From: CAYJHC01 sp964369805
Lineage (GTDB): Bacteria > Bacillota > Clostridia > Peptostreptococcales > Anaerovoracaceae
Reading direction: 5' to 3'
Length of the DNA: 52,863 nt
Assembly (NCBI GenBank): GCA_964369805.1
Contig: CAYJFM010000011.1
Coordinates: forward strand, 1-52,863
Positions 1 through 7,040 of this stretch are shown here, piece after piece (the stretch's first letter is position 1; every line of letters starts with the position of its first letter). Below the pieces are notes generated by a model, which had not been told where the DNA came from, did not search any database, and saw nothing but the letters and a program-made list of their open reading frames with translations. The translations under genes were made by a program, and so were the position numbers.

Positions 1-1287
1 GAAGGAATATACTTATATGAAGAAAATGGAAAAAGATATTTAGATGCATGCTCAGGATCAGCAGTAGCTAACATTGGACATGGAAATAAAGAAATTGCTG
101 AGTACACAAAAGAATTAATGGAAAGAATTGCTTTTACCCACCTTTCAAGATGGACGGTAGATACAATTGAAGAATGCGCAGCTAAAATTGCAGACTGGAC
201 ACCAGGTGACTTAAATCACGCATATTTTGTATCAGGTGGTTCAGAGGCTACAGAATCTGCAATTAAGCTTGCAAGACAATACTTTGTAGAAAGAGATGGT
301 GGATCATCTTCAAAGCATAAAGTTATTTCAAAGTGGACTTCTTTTCATGGCAACACACTAGGATCACTTGCAATTACAGGAATTACAGGCAGAAAAAAAA
401 TGTTTGATCCACTATTGCAACAATTTCCTAAAGTACCACAATTCTATCATTATAGAAACCCTTGGGGATGCGAAACATTAGAAGAAACAAGCGTTAGAGC
501 TGCACAAGCAATAGAAGAAGAAATTTTGAGACAGGGAGCTGAAAATATTATGGCCTTTATCTCGGAACCAGTGGTAGGTTCAGCAGCGCCAGGAGTTCAC
601 CCAGCACCAATTTACTTTAAAATGGTAAGAGAAATTTGCGACAAATATGACGTACTTTGGATAGATGATGAGGTTATGGCTGGATTTGGTAGAACCGGTA
701 AGAAAATGGCCATCGAACACTATGGTGAAGAATTAGTTCCGGATATTCTATGCGCCGCAAAGGGTATGAGCTGTGGATACACTCCTATTGGAGCTTGTAT
801 TGCTAATGACAAAGTATTTGATGCGGTTATGGTTGATGGTTCTGGAAGCTTCCACCATGGGCATACTTATGCAGGAAACCCTCTATCGGCAGGTATAGCT
901 GCAAAAGTAATTTCTATTATGGAAAGAGAAGGATATGTTGAAAATGCAGCAGTGCAAGGAGACTACCTAAAAGGAAGACTAGAAGAACTATATAAATACC
1001 CAATTGTAGGAGAAGTAAGAGGAAAAGGCTTAATGCTTGGGATTGAATTTGTTAAAGATCAAGCTACTAAAGAGCCATTTGAAACAAGTGCAAAAGTGAA
1101 CTCTATTGTTACAAACCACTGCTTAGATCTTGGAATCGCACCTTACCCAGGTGGCGGCTCTGCAGATGCAGTAAGAGGAGACCACGTTCAAATTACACCG
1201 CCTATTAACATTACAAAAGAAGAATGTGACGAACTAGTAGAGGGTCTAGAGGAAGCAATTAAGAGAACTTGTGAGGAGGTACTATAA
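1..1287 (+). CDS. Class III PLP-dependent aminotransferase, 5' end cut by window
   Basis: The reading frame is open from base 1, so the N-terminus lies outside the window; the first in-frame ATG at 118 is internal, because the residues before it (YLDACSGSAVANIGHG) are a typical class III aminotransferase start region. The PLP-binding lysine is visible in CAAKGMSCGYTPIGA, with the cofactor-binding aspartate in LWIDDEVMAGFGRTG and the SGGSEATESAIKLAR phosphate-binding region. The stop overlaps the next ATG by one base (TAATG), which argues for a translationally coupled operon with a beta-keto acid cleavage enzyme and a CoA-transferase. I infer that it removes or adds an amino group on a beta- or omega-amino acid intermediate of amino-acid fermentation. 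The substrate cannot be read from the sequence. Confidence 0.9.
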   Translation, partial: EGIYLYEENGKRYLDACSGSAVANIGHGNKEIAEYTKELMERIAFTHLSRWTVDTIEECAAKIADWTPGDLNHAYFVSGGSEATESAIKLARQYFVERDGGSSSKHKVISKWTSFHGNTLGSLAITGITGRKKMFDPLLQQFPKVPQFYHYRNPWGCETLEETSVRAAQAIEEEILRQGAENIMAFISEPVVGSAAPGVHPAPIYFKMVREICDKYDVLWIDDEVMAGFGRTGKKMAIEHYGEELVPDILCAAKGMSCGYTPIGACIANDKVFDAVMVDGSGSFHHGHTYAGNPLSAGIAAKVISIMEREGYVENAAVQGDYLKGRLEELYKYPIVGEVRGKGLMLGIEFVKDQATKEPFETSAKVNSIVTNHCLDLGIAPYPGGGSADAVRGDHVQITPPINITKEECDELVEGLEEAIKRTCEEVL

Positions 1288-2129
1288 TGGAAAAACTAAT
1301 ATTAACACTAGCTCATACGGGCAATGTCCCAAATAAAGAAATGAACCCTAATACACCTGTAACCATCGACGAAATGGTTGCAGACGTAAAAAAATGTGTT
1401 GAGCTTGGAGTATCGGTTGCACACATGCATGTTAGAGATGAAAATGGAGAGCCGACAAGTAGAAGAGAGTTATATGAAGAGTATCTGAATAAGTTGGATG
1501 AAGAAAACATTAATGTAATTCGTCAGGTCTCAACAGGAGCTAGAGGTGGCGAAAATACTGTAGAGTGGAGAGGGCAAATGCTTGACCTTCCACAAGCGCA
1601 AATGGCTAGCTTAGCGACAGGATCCTCAAACTTTATTGCCAGCGTCAATGCGAACTCACCTAAACTAGTTACTGATCTTGCTCAAAAGATGCTAGATAAC
1701 AATGTGAAACCAGAAATTGAAGCCTTTGATGTTGCAATGATTACTAATACAAAACACCTTGTGAAAAAAGGAATACTTAAAGAGCCGCTACATTTTAATT
1801 TAGTAATGAACGTGCCAGGATCAATAGAAGGAACGCCAAAGAATTTACTACACATGGTAGAAAGTCTACCAGCAGGATCAACTTGGACTCTTTCTGCAAT
1901 CGGACCATCTCAATTCAATCTTATTCCACTAGCAATAGCTTTAGGCGGACATGTAAGAACGGGACTTGAAGATGTAGTAGAATTCCCAAAAGGACATAAG
2001 GTAAGCAATGCAGAACTTGTACAAAGATGTGTAGATATTGCTAAGGCAATAGGAAGAGAAATTGCTACACCAGAAGAAGCTGCAAAAATGATGAGTGTAG
2101 AGAAAAAACTACCTCAATGGGGAGAATAA
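1287..2129 (+). CDS. kce: Beta-keto acid cleavage enzyme (3-keto-5-aminohexanoate cleavage family)
   Basis: This 280-residue protein is a member of the BKACE family (DUF849), which reacts a beta-keto acid with acetyl-CoA to give acetoacetate and a new CoA ester. The metal ligands are visible as HMH at residues 46-48 and a glutamate in RTGLED (about 228). Other conserved residues are the serine in RQVSTGARGG (82) and the glutamate in KPEIEAFD (143). In lysine fermentation the enzyme is Kce and acts on 5-amino-3-oxohexanoate. Placement between an aminotransferase and a CoA-transferase supports a catabolic role, but BKACE members differ in substrate, so lysine is an inference. Its start is coupled to the upstream stop codon. 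Confidence 0.88.
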   Translation: MEKLILTLAHTGNVPNKEMNPNTPVTIDEMVADVKKCVELGVSVAHMHVRDENGEPTSRRELYEEYLNKLDEENINVIRQVSTGARGGENTVEWRGQMLDLPQAQMASLATGSSNFIASVNANSPKLVTDLAQKMLDNNVKPEIEAFDVAMITNTKHLVKKGILKEPLHFNLVMNVPGSIEGTPKNLLHMVESLPAGSTWTLSAIGPSQFNLIPLAIALGGHVRTGLEDVVEFPKGHKVSNAELVQRCVDIAKAIGREIATPEEAAKMMSVEKKLPQWGE

Positions 2130-2132
2130 TAT

Positions 2133-2801
2133 ATGAAAAATAAAATTATGACAGCAAAGGAAGCAATAGCTGACATAAATGACGGAGCATCAATAATGGT
2201 TGGAGGCTTCATGAGCTGTGGAACCCCAGAGATACTAATGGATGCTTTAGTTGAAAAAGGTGTTAAGAATCTTACTATCATATGTAATGATGCAGGAGTG
2301 CCAGGTAGAGGAGTTGGAAAGCTTATTTCAGCAGGAATGGTAAAGACCTTAATAGCTTCGCATGTTGGACTAAACCGAGAAGTTGGTGAAAGAATGAATA
2401 ATGGGACTATAGAGTGTATTTTAGTACCGCAAGGAACATTAGCAGAAAGAGTTAGAGCTGGTGGCTTTGGACTTGGTGGTTTCTTAACTCCTACAGGAGT
2501 AGGCACTATAGTTGCTGAAGGCAAAAAAGTAATTAATGTTAAGGGCAGGGACTATTTGTTAGAAGAGCCTTTAAGAGCTGACTTTGCTTTAATGAGGGGA
2601 AATAAAGTTGATGAATTTGGAAATGTAACTTATCTAGGTAGTACAGTGAACTTTAACCCTTTAATTGCAACTGCAGCAGATACTGTAATAGTAGGTGCTT
2701 ATGAAATAGTTAAGGTTGGTGAAATTGAACCAAATAACGTTACTACTTCAGGAATCTTTGTAGATGCTATAGTAGGAGGTGAGAAGAAATGGGAACTGTA
2801 G
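2133..2801 (+). CDS. atoD: CoA-transferase subunit A (acetoacetate/butyrate type)
   Basis: The 222-residue product matches the alpha subunit of class I (3-oxoacid/butyrate-acetoacetate) CoA-transferases. The N-terminal glycine-rich CoA-binding region reads IMVGGFMSCGTPE, and the later GGFLTPTGVGT segment is typical of the AtoD/ScoA family. It starts three bases after the kce stop behind GGGGAGAATAATAT and overlaps the B subunit start by 13 bases, as is common for these two-subunit enzymes. I infer that the heterodimer activates the acetoacetate released by the BKACE enzyme to acetoacetyl-CoA. The gene symbol is given by family resemblance; the exact acyl donor is unknown. Confidence 0.88.
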   Translation: MKNKIMTAKEAIADINDGASIMVGGFMSCGTPEILMDALVEKGVKNLTIICNDAGVPGRGVGKLISAGMVKTLIASHVGLNREVGERMNNGTIECILVPQGTLAERVRAGGFGLGGFLTPTGVGTIVAEGKKVINVKGRDYLLEEPLRADFALMRGNKVDEFGNVTYLGSTVNFNPLIATAADTVIVGAYEIVKVGEIEPNNVTTSGIFVDAIVGGEKKWEL

Positions 2802-3445
2802 ATCCAAAAATTACTATTGCTAAACGAGTAGGAAAAGAACTAAAAGATGGTGATGTTGTTAATCTTGGTATAGGAATGCCAACGATGGTAGCAGATTATA
2901 CACCAGAAGGAGTTTCCATTGTTCTACAATCTGAAAATGGGATTATGGGCATGGGCGCTGCAGCTGAAAAGGGCTTAGAGGATGTTGATATAATTAATGC
3001 TGGGGCAGGATATGTAACACTAAATCCAGGATCTATGTGTTTTGATAGTGCAACCTCATTTGGCATTATCAGAGGTGGACATGTTGATGCAACGGTTCTT
3101 GGAGCGCTTCAGGTTGACGAAAAAGGCAATATTGCAAACTGGATTGTTCCAGGAAAAATGGTACCTGGAATGGGAGGTGCTATGGACCTTGTTGTTGGAG
3201 CAAAAAAAGTTATAGAATCAATGCTTCACACACAAAAAGGGGAACATAAAATACTTAAAGAATGCACCTTGCCATTAACTGCAGTTGGAGTAGTAGACCT
3301 AATTGTAACTGAAATGGGTGTTATAGAAGTAAAGGAAGAAGGTCTAGTTCTAACAGAAATTCATCCAGACTTTACAATTGAACAAGTTCAAGAAGCTACA
3401 GGGGCAGAACTTGTAATTAGTCCTAATTTGAAGTCTATGGAATAA
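2789..3445 (+). CDS. atoA: CoA-transferase subunit B (acetoacetate/butyrate type)
   Basis: This 218-residue protein is the beta subunit of the same CoA-transferase. The catalytic glutamate lies in the family motif SENGIMGMG (residues about 50-58), and VNLGIGMPTMVADY near the N-terminus is the conserved oxyanion/CoA region. The ribosome binding site AGGAGGTGAGAAG lies inside the end of subunit A, so the two are made in step. It is the last gene of the operon; a hairpin with a T-run follows at 3529-3571. The family is certain from the motif, while the physiological substrate pair (acetoacetate with butyrate or acetate) is inferred from the operon. Confidence 0.9.
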   Translation: MGTVDPKITIAKRVGKELKDGDVVNLGIGMPTMVADYTPEGVSIVLQSENGIMGMGAAAEKGLEDVDIINAGAGYVTLNPGSMCFDSATSFGIIRGGHVDATVLGALQVDEKGNIANWIVPGKMVPGMGGAMDLVVGAKKVIESMLHTQKGEHKILKECTLPLTAVGVVDLIVTEMGVIEVKEEGLVLTEIHPDFTIEQVQEATGAELVISPNLKSME

Positions 3446-3494
3446 GATTAAGCAAATATAGAAAATACAATAATTACAAATATTGAAGAAGGAC

Positions 3495-3523
3495 TTGGCA
3501 TAAAGTAATAAAAATGATATAAT
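3495..3523 (+). promoter_or_regulatory. Sigma-A-like promoter P1 upstream of infC leader
   Basis: TTGGCA (3495-3500), a 17-base spacer and a perfect TATAAT (3518-3523). Transcription would begin near 3530, exactly where the hairpin at 3529-3560 begins, so most transcripts from it may be very short. Confidence 0.55.
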
Positions 3524-3528
3524 AAGGG

Positions 3529-3571
3529 CTGTAGAGTAATGCTGTTTTAGCTGTCTACAGTCTAATTTTTT
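3529..3571 (+). terminator. Hairpin and T-run after CoA-transferase operon
   Basis: CTGTAGA (3529-3535) pairs with TCTACAG (3554-3560), and the sequence runs into TCTAATTTTTT. It probably ends the fermentation operon. It also sits at the first transcribed base of promoter P1. Confidence 0.55.
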
Positions 3572-3599
3572 ATTATGAATAAAATAATTAGAAAAACAG

Positions 3600-3628
3600 T
3601 TGACAGGTAGGCGAATTCATGTTATTCT
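3600..3628 (+). promoter_or_regulatory. Promoter P2 of infC-rpmI-rplT
   Basis: TTGACA (3600-3605), 17-base spacer, TATTCT (3623-3628) preceded by TGT, an extended -10. The strong -35 suits a ribosomal-protein operon. The transcript would start near 3635, just before the structured leader. Confidence 0.65.
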
Positions 3629-3635
3629 ACAAAAG

Positions 3636-3754
3636 TAACAAAGAAGAAGTTTCCGCTTCTCACCATAAGTATATCTAATATGGTTAATATGTACAAATAG
3701 GCAAAGCCTTAAGTATTGTAGCGGAATTTTTCAAATTCACTACAATTTTTTTTT
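3636..3754 (+). promoter_or_regulatory. infC operon leader (L20-leader type)
   Basis: The leader contains GAAGTTTCCGCTTCTCACC followed by a long AT-rich stretch and an attenuator hairpin just before the infC ribosome binding site. Position and sequence resemble the Firmicutes infC-rpmI-rplT leader, in which ribosomal protein L20 binds and promotes premature termination. The match to that RNA family is from memory; a covariance-model search would settle it. Confidence 0.55.
3715..3754 (+). terminator. Attenuator terminator in infC leader
   Basis: ATTGTAG (3715-3721) pairs with CTACAAT (3740-3746) and is followed by an unbroken run of Ts up to 3754, directly before the infC ribosome binding site. 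This is a factor-independent terminator that can act as an attenuator. Confidence 0.7.
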
Positions 3755-3765
3755 AGGAGGAAAGA

Positions 3766-4284
3766 ATTATCAGTAAGGAAATTTTAATTAATGATGAAAT
3801 TAGAGGAACAGAACTAAGAGTAATCGACGCAGATGGAGAACCGCTAGGTGTAATATCTAGAGAAGAAGCTTTAAGCATTGCTGAAGCAAAAGGCCTTGAC
3901 TTAGTAAATATTTCTCCAAACGCAAATCCACCTGTTTGCAAAATCGTAGATTATGGTAAGTTTAGATACGAAATTCAAAAAAGAGAAAAAGAATCTAAAA
4001 AGAAACAGAAGATGGTTCAAGTAAAAGAAATTAGGCTTAGCACATTTATAGAAGACCATGATATTCAAGTTAAGGCTAATACTGCTTCTAAATTTCTAAA
4101 AGATGGAGACAAAGTCAAAGTAACATTAAGATTTAGAGGAAGAGAGAGGGATTGCACAAACAGAGGTATTGAAGTTATGAACAAGTTTGCAGAAGTTGTT
4201 TCAGACTTTGCCGATGTAGAAAAGGCACCTAAGATGGAGGGTAGGAGCTTAGCTATGTTCCTATCACCTAAAGCAAGTAAGTAA
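3766..4284 (+). CDS. infC: Translation initiation factor IF-3, AUU start
   Basis: IF-3 binds the 30S subunit, prevents premature 50S joining and checks the start codon and initiator tRNA. The first in-frame ATG (4012) would discard the whole N-terminal domain. The frame upstream encodes a canonical IF-3 start (SKEILINDEIRG, then RVIDADGEPLGV) and is closed by a TAG at 3754-3756, leaving only gag gaa aga ATT ATC between. ATT at 3766 follows AGGAGG by five bases, giving 172 residues, the normal length. An AUU start is the known basis of infC autoregulation in E. coli, because IF-3 rejects non-canonical start codons. The gene is followed by rpmI and rplT, the usual order. Confidence 0.93.
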   Translation: MISKEILINDEIRGTELRVIDADGEPLGVISREEALSIAEAKGLDLVNISPNANPPVCKIVDYGKFRYEIQKREKESKKKQKMVQVKEIRLSTFIEDHDIQVKANTASKFLKDGDKVKVTLRFRGRERDCTNRGIEVMNKFAEVVSDFADVEKAPKMEGRSLAMFLSPKASK

Positions 4285-4306
4285 TAAAACATATAGGAGG
4301 AACGAA

Positions 4307-4507
4307 ATGGCAAAGAACAAAATGAAGTCACATAGAGGTGCAAGCAAAAGGTTCAAAATCACAGGATCAGGAAAAGTAAAAAGAAACAAGGCTTTCAAAG
4401 GCCATATTCTTACTAAAAAGTCAGCTAACAGAAAAAGAGGTCTAAGAAAAGCAACTATGCTAACTTCAGCTGACCTAAAAAGAATTAAAGCAGTACTAAG
4501 CAAGTAA
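4307..4507 (+). CDS. rpmI: 50S ribosomal protein L35
   Basis: A 66-residue, strongly basic protein beginning MAKNKMKSHRGASKRFKITG, which is the L35 signature. It is a late-assembling component of the large ribosomal subunit. The ribosome binding site TAGGAGGAAC lies directly upstream. It is the middle gene of infC-rpmI-rplT and is presumably co-regulated by the leader at 3636-3754. Confidence 0.97.
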   Translation: MAKNKMKSHRGASKRFKITGSGKVKRNKAFKGHILTKKSANRKRGLRKATMLTSADLKRIKAVLSK

Positions 4508-4529
4508 GAGATAGAGAGGTAAGATTAAG

Positions 4530-4889
4530 ATGGCAAGAGTAAAAAAAGGTTTAAACGCACACAAGAGACATAAAAAAGTTCTAAAATTAGCTAAAGGTTT
4601 TTACGGACAAAAAAGCAAAGTATTTAGAGCAGCTAACCCAGCGGTAATGAGATCACTTAAGACTGCTTACGTTGGTAGAAAAAATAGAAAAAGAGATTTC
4701 AGAAAACTTTGGATCGCTAGAATTAATGCTGGAGCAAGAATGAATGGTATTTCTTACAGCAGACTAATGAACGGATTGAAGGTATCAGGAATTGAAATTA
4801 ACAGAAAAATGCTTTCTGAAATGGCAATTTATGATGCAGCAGGATTTGCAGCTTTATGCGAAACAGCTAAAGGCGCACTTAACAAATAA
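4530..4889 (+). CDS. rplT: 50S ribosomal protein L20
   Basis: A 119-residue basic protein with the L20 start MARVKKGLNAHKRHKKVLK and the RDFRKLWIARINAGAR segment. L20 binds 23S rRNA early in 50S assembly and, in Firmicutes, represses its own operon by binding the infC leader. The gene ends 17 bases before a strong terminator hairpin, which closes the infC operon. Length and sequence are normal for the family. Confidence 0.97.
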   Translation: MARVKKGLNAHKRHKKVLKLAKGFYGQKSKVFRAANPAVMRSLKTAYVGRKNRKRDFRKLWIARINAGARMNGISYSRLMNGLKVSGIEINRKMLSEMAIYDAAGFAALCETAKGALNK

Positions 4890-4906
4890 AAGAATATGTA
4901 TAAATA

Positions 4907-4931
4907 CCCAAAGCAATAAGCTTTGGGTTTT
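4907..4931 (+). terminator. Terminator of infC-rpmI-rplT
   Basis: CCCAAAGC (4907-4914), five-base loop, GCTTTGGG (4920-4927), then TTTT. A perfect 8-bp stem directly after the rplT stop codon. Confidence 0.85.
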
Positions 4932-5012
4932 GTGCAATTTAGGGCAATGTGATAAAGAAAGTATAAAATTGTGTTTTTTATGTGACCAATTACAAATAAT
5001 AAAGGAGGAAAT

Positions 5013-6443
5013 ATGTTAGAAAATAAGGAAAAAGATCAAAATATTGATTCTAAAAACGAAGAAACACCTGTGGAAGTTGAGACTACGGAGGTTGAGGTAG
5101 AAGAAACACTTGTAGAAGCAGAGGCAACTGAAGTTTTAGCAGAAGAAACACCTGTGGAAGTTGAGACTACAGAGGTTGAGGTAGAAGAAACACTTGTGGA
5201 AGCAGAGGCAACTGAAGTTTTAGCAGAAGAAACACCTGTGGAAGCAGAGGCAACCGAAGTTTTAGCAGAAGAAACACCTGCAGAAGTAAAAGAGGATGCT
5301 GTTACAAATAAAACTGAAAAAATAGCTAAACCTGAAAAAACTGCAAAGAAAGAGCAACCAAAATCAAATAGTAAATTAATTATGGGAATTGTTGCAGTTG
5401 CAGTAATTGGCCTTGCTGTTGCAGGATTCTTCCTACTTGGAGGAAACTCTGAAATGGATAGAGTGAACTATGATACAGAAGGATATATAGAGTTAGGTGA
5501 ATATAAAGGTATAGAGATTAATGAGGTTACAGCAGAAGTTACAGATGAAGATGTTAATTTAAGGATTGCTTCTGACCTTGATGCAAATAGAGTTCCAGTA
5601 GAGTCTGAAGGTACAGTTAAAGACGGAGACACTGTTAATATCGCGTATGTCGGAACAAAAGATGGTGTTGCCTTTGATGGTGGATCTACAGATGGAACTG
5701 AGCTTGAAATTGGATCTGGAACATACATTGATGGTTTTGAAGAAGGTCTGATTGGTGTTGAAACAGGAGATACAAAAGTTCTAGAATTAACTTTCCCTGA
5801 TGACTATGCTGCTGAAGATTTAGCAGGGGCTGATGTCGAATTTGAAGTAACTGTAAATAGCATAACTTCTTACGAAGATGCTGTTCTCAATGATGAATTT
5901 GCACAAACGATGGGTTATAACACTGTTGAAGAGTATGAAACTGCAATAAGAGAAGAGCTAGAAGCCAGCGCGTTAACAGAAGCTGAGTATGCTGAAAAAA
6001 CAAGAGTATTTCAACAAATCTATAACGCATCAGAGGTAATTAGTTATCCAGAAGATCAGGTTAACAGTATTATTGAAGAAACAACTAAACAGTTTGAAGA
6101 GGAGGCAAGTGCACAAGATTTAGAGTGGGATACTTACGTTTCTCAATATTTAGGTATTGAAGCTGCTGATTATGATGATACTGTAAAAGAGTATGCAGAG
6201 ACTACAGTAAAAAATGAATTGGTTATTTATGGGATTGCACAAGCAGAAGGTATTGAAGTCACTCAAGATGAGGTTGATGCATATGTGGAAGAACAGCTAG
6301 CGACTATAGGTCTTTCAGATCAAGAATACAAAGAGTACTATGGTGCTACTTATGAAGATACAGTTGGTCTTGATGCTATTTATCTACAAATATACATTGA
6401 TAAAGTTATGGAAAAGGTTTTCTCTTTAGGGAAGATTGTTTAA
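5013..6443 (+). CDS. Membrane-anchored FKBP/trigger-factor-like peptidyl-prolyl isomerase
   Basis: The 476-residue protein starts behind AAAGGAGGAAAT. Residues 16-85 are acidic tandem repeats, 93-121 are lysine-rich, and 122-142 form one hydrophobic helix (GIVAVAVIGLAVAGFFLL). The lysines before the helix predict a cytoplasmic N-terminus and an exported C-terminal part. That part contains an FKBP-type isomerase core (GDTVNIAYVGTKDGVAFDGG, then FEEGLIGVETGD and LTFPDDY) followed by a helical region resembling the trigger-factor C-terminal chaperone domain. It lacks the trigger-factor ribosome-binding motif, so it is not ordinary Tig. I infer a folding factor for exported proteins, comparable in role to PrsA. 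It lies alone between two terminators. Confidence 0.8.
   Translation: MLENKEKDQNIDSKNEETPVEVETTEVEVEETLVEAEATEVLAEETPVEVETTEVEVEETLVEAEATEVLAEETPVEAEATEVLAEETPAEVKEDAVTNKTEKIAKPEKTAKKEQPKSNSKLIMGIVAVAVIGLAVAGFFLLGGNSEMDRVNYDTEGYIELGEYKGIEINEVTAEVTDEDVNLRIASDLDANRVPVESEGTVKDGDTVNIAYVGTKDGVAFDGGSTDGTELEIGSGTYIDGFEEGLIGVETGDTKVLELTFPDDYAAEDLAGADVEFEVTVNSITSYEDAVLNDEFAQTMGYNTVEEYETAIREELEASALTEAEYAEKTRVFQQIYNASEVISYPEDQVNSIIEETTKQFEEEASAQDLEWDTYVSQYLGIEAADYDDTVKEYAETTVKNELVIYGIAQAEGIEVTQDEVDAYVEEQLATIGLSDQEYKEYYGATYEDTVGLDAIYLQIYIDKVMEKVFSLGKIV
5058..5267 (+). repeat. In-frame tandem repeat (84-84-42 bp) in chaperone gene
   Basis: Two nearly identical 84-bp units (5058-5141, 5142-5225) and a 42-bp half unit (5226-5267), with a degenerate further copy. 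Each 42 bp encodes 14 residues of the type EETPVEVETTEVEV or EETLVEAEATEVLA. Near-identity at DNA level implies recent duplication or homogenisation, and copy-number change would keep the frame. Confidence 0.9.
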
Positions 6444-6497
6444 GATGCAGCAAAGTAGTTGCTAAAAAATAAAATAATGAATTTTTATTCAATGAAT

Positions 6498-6530
6498 AAG
6501 CCGCAATCACCATAGATTGTGGCTTATTTT
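6498..6530 (+). terminator. Terminator after FKBP/trigger-factor-like gene
   Basis: AAGCCGCAATC (6498-6508) pairs with GATTGTGGCTT (6515-6525), loop of six, followed by ATTTT. Confidence 0.75.
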
Positions 6531-6619
6531 GGCTATTATGTTAAAAATTGAATTTTAAAAAATGAGAATTTGAGTAAAAAAACAAAGCAAACTTATCATT
6601 ATAAAAATAAAGAAAACCC

Positions 6620-6648
6620 TTGAAAAACCATAGAAAATTTGCTATTCT
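6620..6648 (+). promoter_or_regulatory. Promoter of glycine-riboswitch leader
   Basis: TTGAAA (6620-6625), 17-base spacer, TATTCT (6643-6648) with an extended TGC just upstream. Transcription would start near 6655, about 45 bases before the aptamer core. Confidence 0.6.
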
Positions 6649-6696
6649 ATTGATAGTAGATGTTTGTTACTAAATTAACATAGTAATAAAAACATT

Positions 6697-6786
6697 TAAT
6701 CTCTGGAGAGTCTCCAATGAGCGCCGAAGGTGTAATGCTGAATAAATATTCAGTTAATCTCTCAGGCAAAAGGACAGAGCATAGTA
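6697..6786 (+). promoter_or_regulatory. Glycine riboswitch aptamer (single)
   Basis: The conserved glycine-aptamer elements appear in order: CTCTGGAGAG, GCGCCGAAGGTGTAA, a hairpin CTGAATAAATATTCAG, then CTCTCAGGCAAAAGGACAGAG. Only one aptamer copy is present. A weaker stem at 6794-6836 (ATCGA with TCGAT enclosing TATAG with CTATA) could be the ghost-aptamer helix known for singlet glycine riboswitches. The downstream gene is a sodium:amino-acid symporter, so I infer that glycine lowers its expression through the terminator at 6990-7018. Confidence 0.9.
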
Positions 6787-6842
6787 AAATAATATCGATA
6801 TAGTTCTAATATTTCTATAACTTGATTAATGTCGATGAATAC

Positions 6843-6963
6843 AGGTCTGTCCATGGAAGCTTTTGCTTCTTAGAGTTTCGATTTATAATACTTTTTTTTA
6901 TATAGTATTGAAATTCTAATAGGCCCATTACCAGATGTGGTAATGGACATCATGGACAGATTT
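6843..6963 (+). other. Branched RNA-like inverted-repeat element in riboswitch leader
   Basis: TCTGTCCATG (6846-6855) is the exact reverse complement of CATGGACAGA (6951-6960), and wobble pairs extend the stem to 6843/6963. Enclosed are three further stems: GAAGC/GCTTC (6856-6869), TAGAGTTTC with GAAATTCTA plus AATACT with AGTATT (6871-6918), and CCATTACC/GGTAATGG (6925-6946). This gives a closed four-way-junction-like fold of about 120 bases that is not part of the glycine aptamer. I do not recognise it. Confidence 0.65.
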
Positions 6964-6989
6964 ATTATTTAAAGTTCTATGAAATCTTC

Positions 6990-7018
6990 AGAGTCGTTTA
7001 TTCGGCTTTATTTTTTTT
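6990..7018 (+). terminator. Expression-platform terminator before symporter
   Basis: AGAGTCG (6990-6996) pairs with CGGCTTT (7003-7009) with two wobble pairs, followed by a run of eight Ts (7011-7018). It ends only eight bases before the symporter ribosome binding site, the expected place for riboswitch-controlled termination. Confidence 0.7.
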
Positions 7019-7040
7019 GTATTGCAAAGGAGAAGTTATT

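Noticed and set aside
4792..5019. 75-codon frame overlapping the end of rplT and its terminator
   Set aside because: It runs through the rplT terminator hairpin in another frame and has no family features.
6843..6963. Second glycine aptamer
   Set aside because: The conserved GCCGAAGG and CAGGCAAAAGGAC elements are absent; the fold is different.
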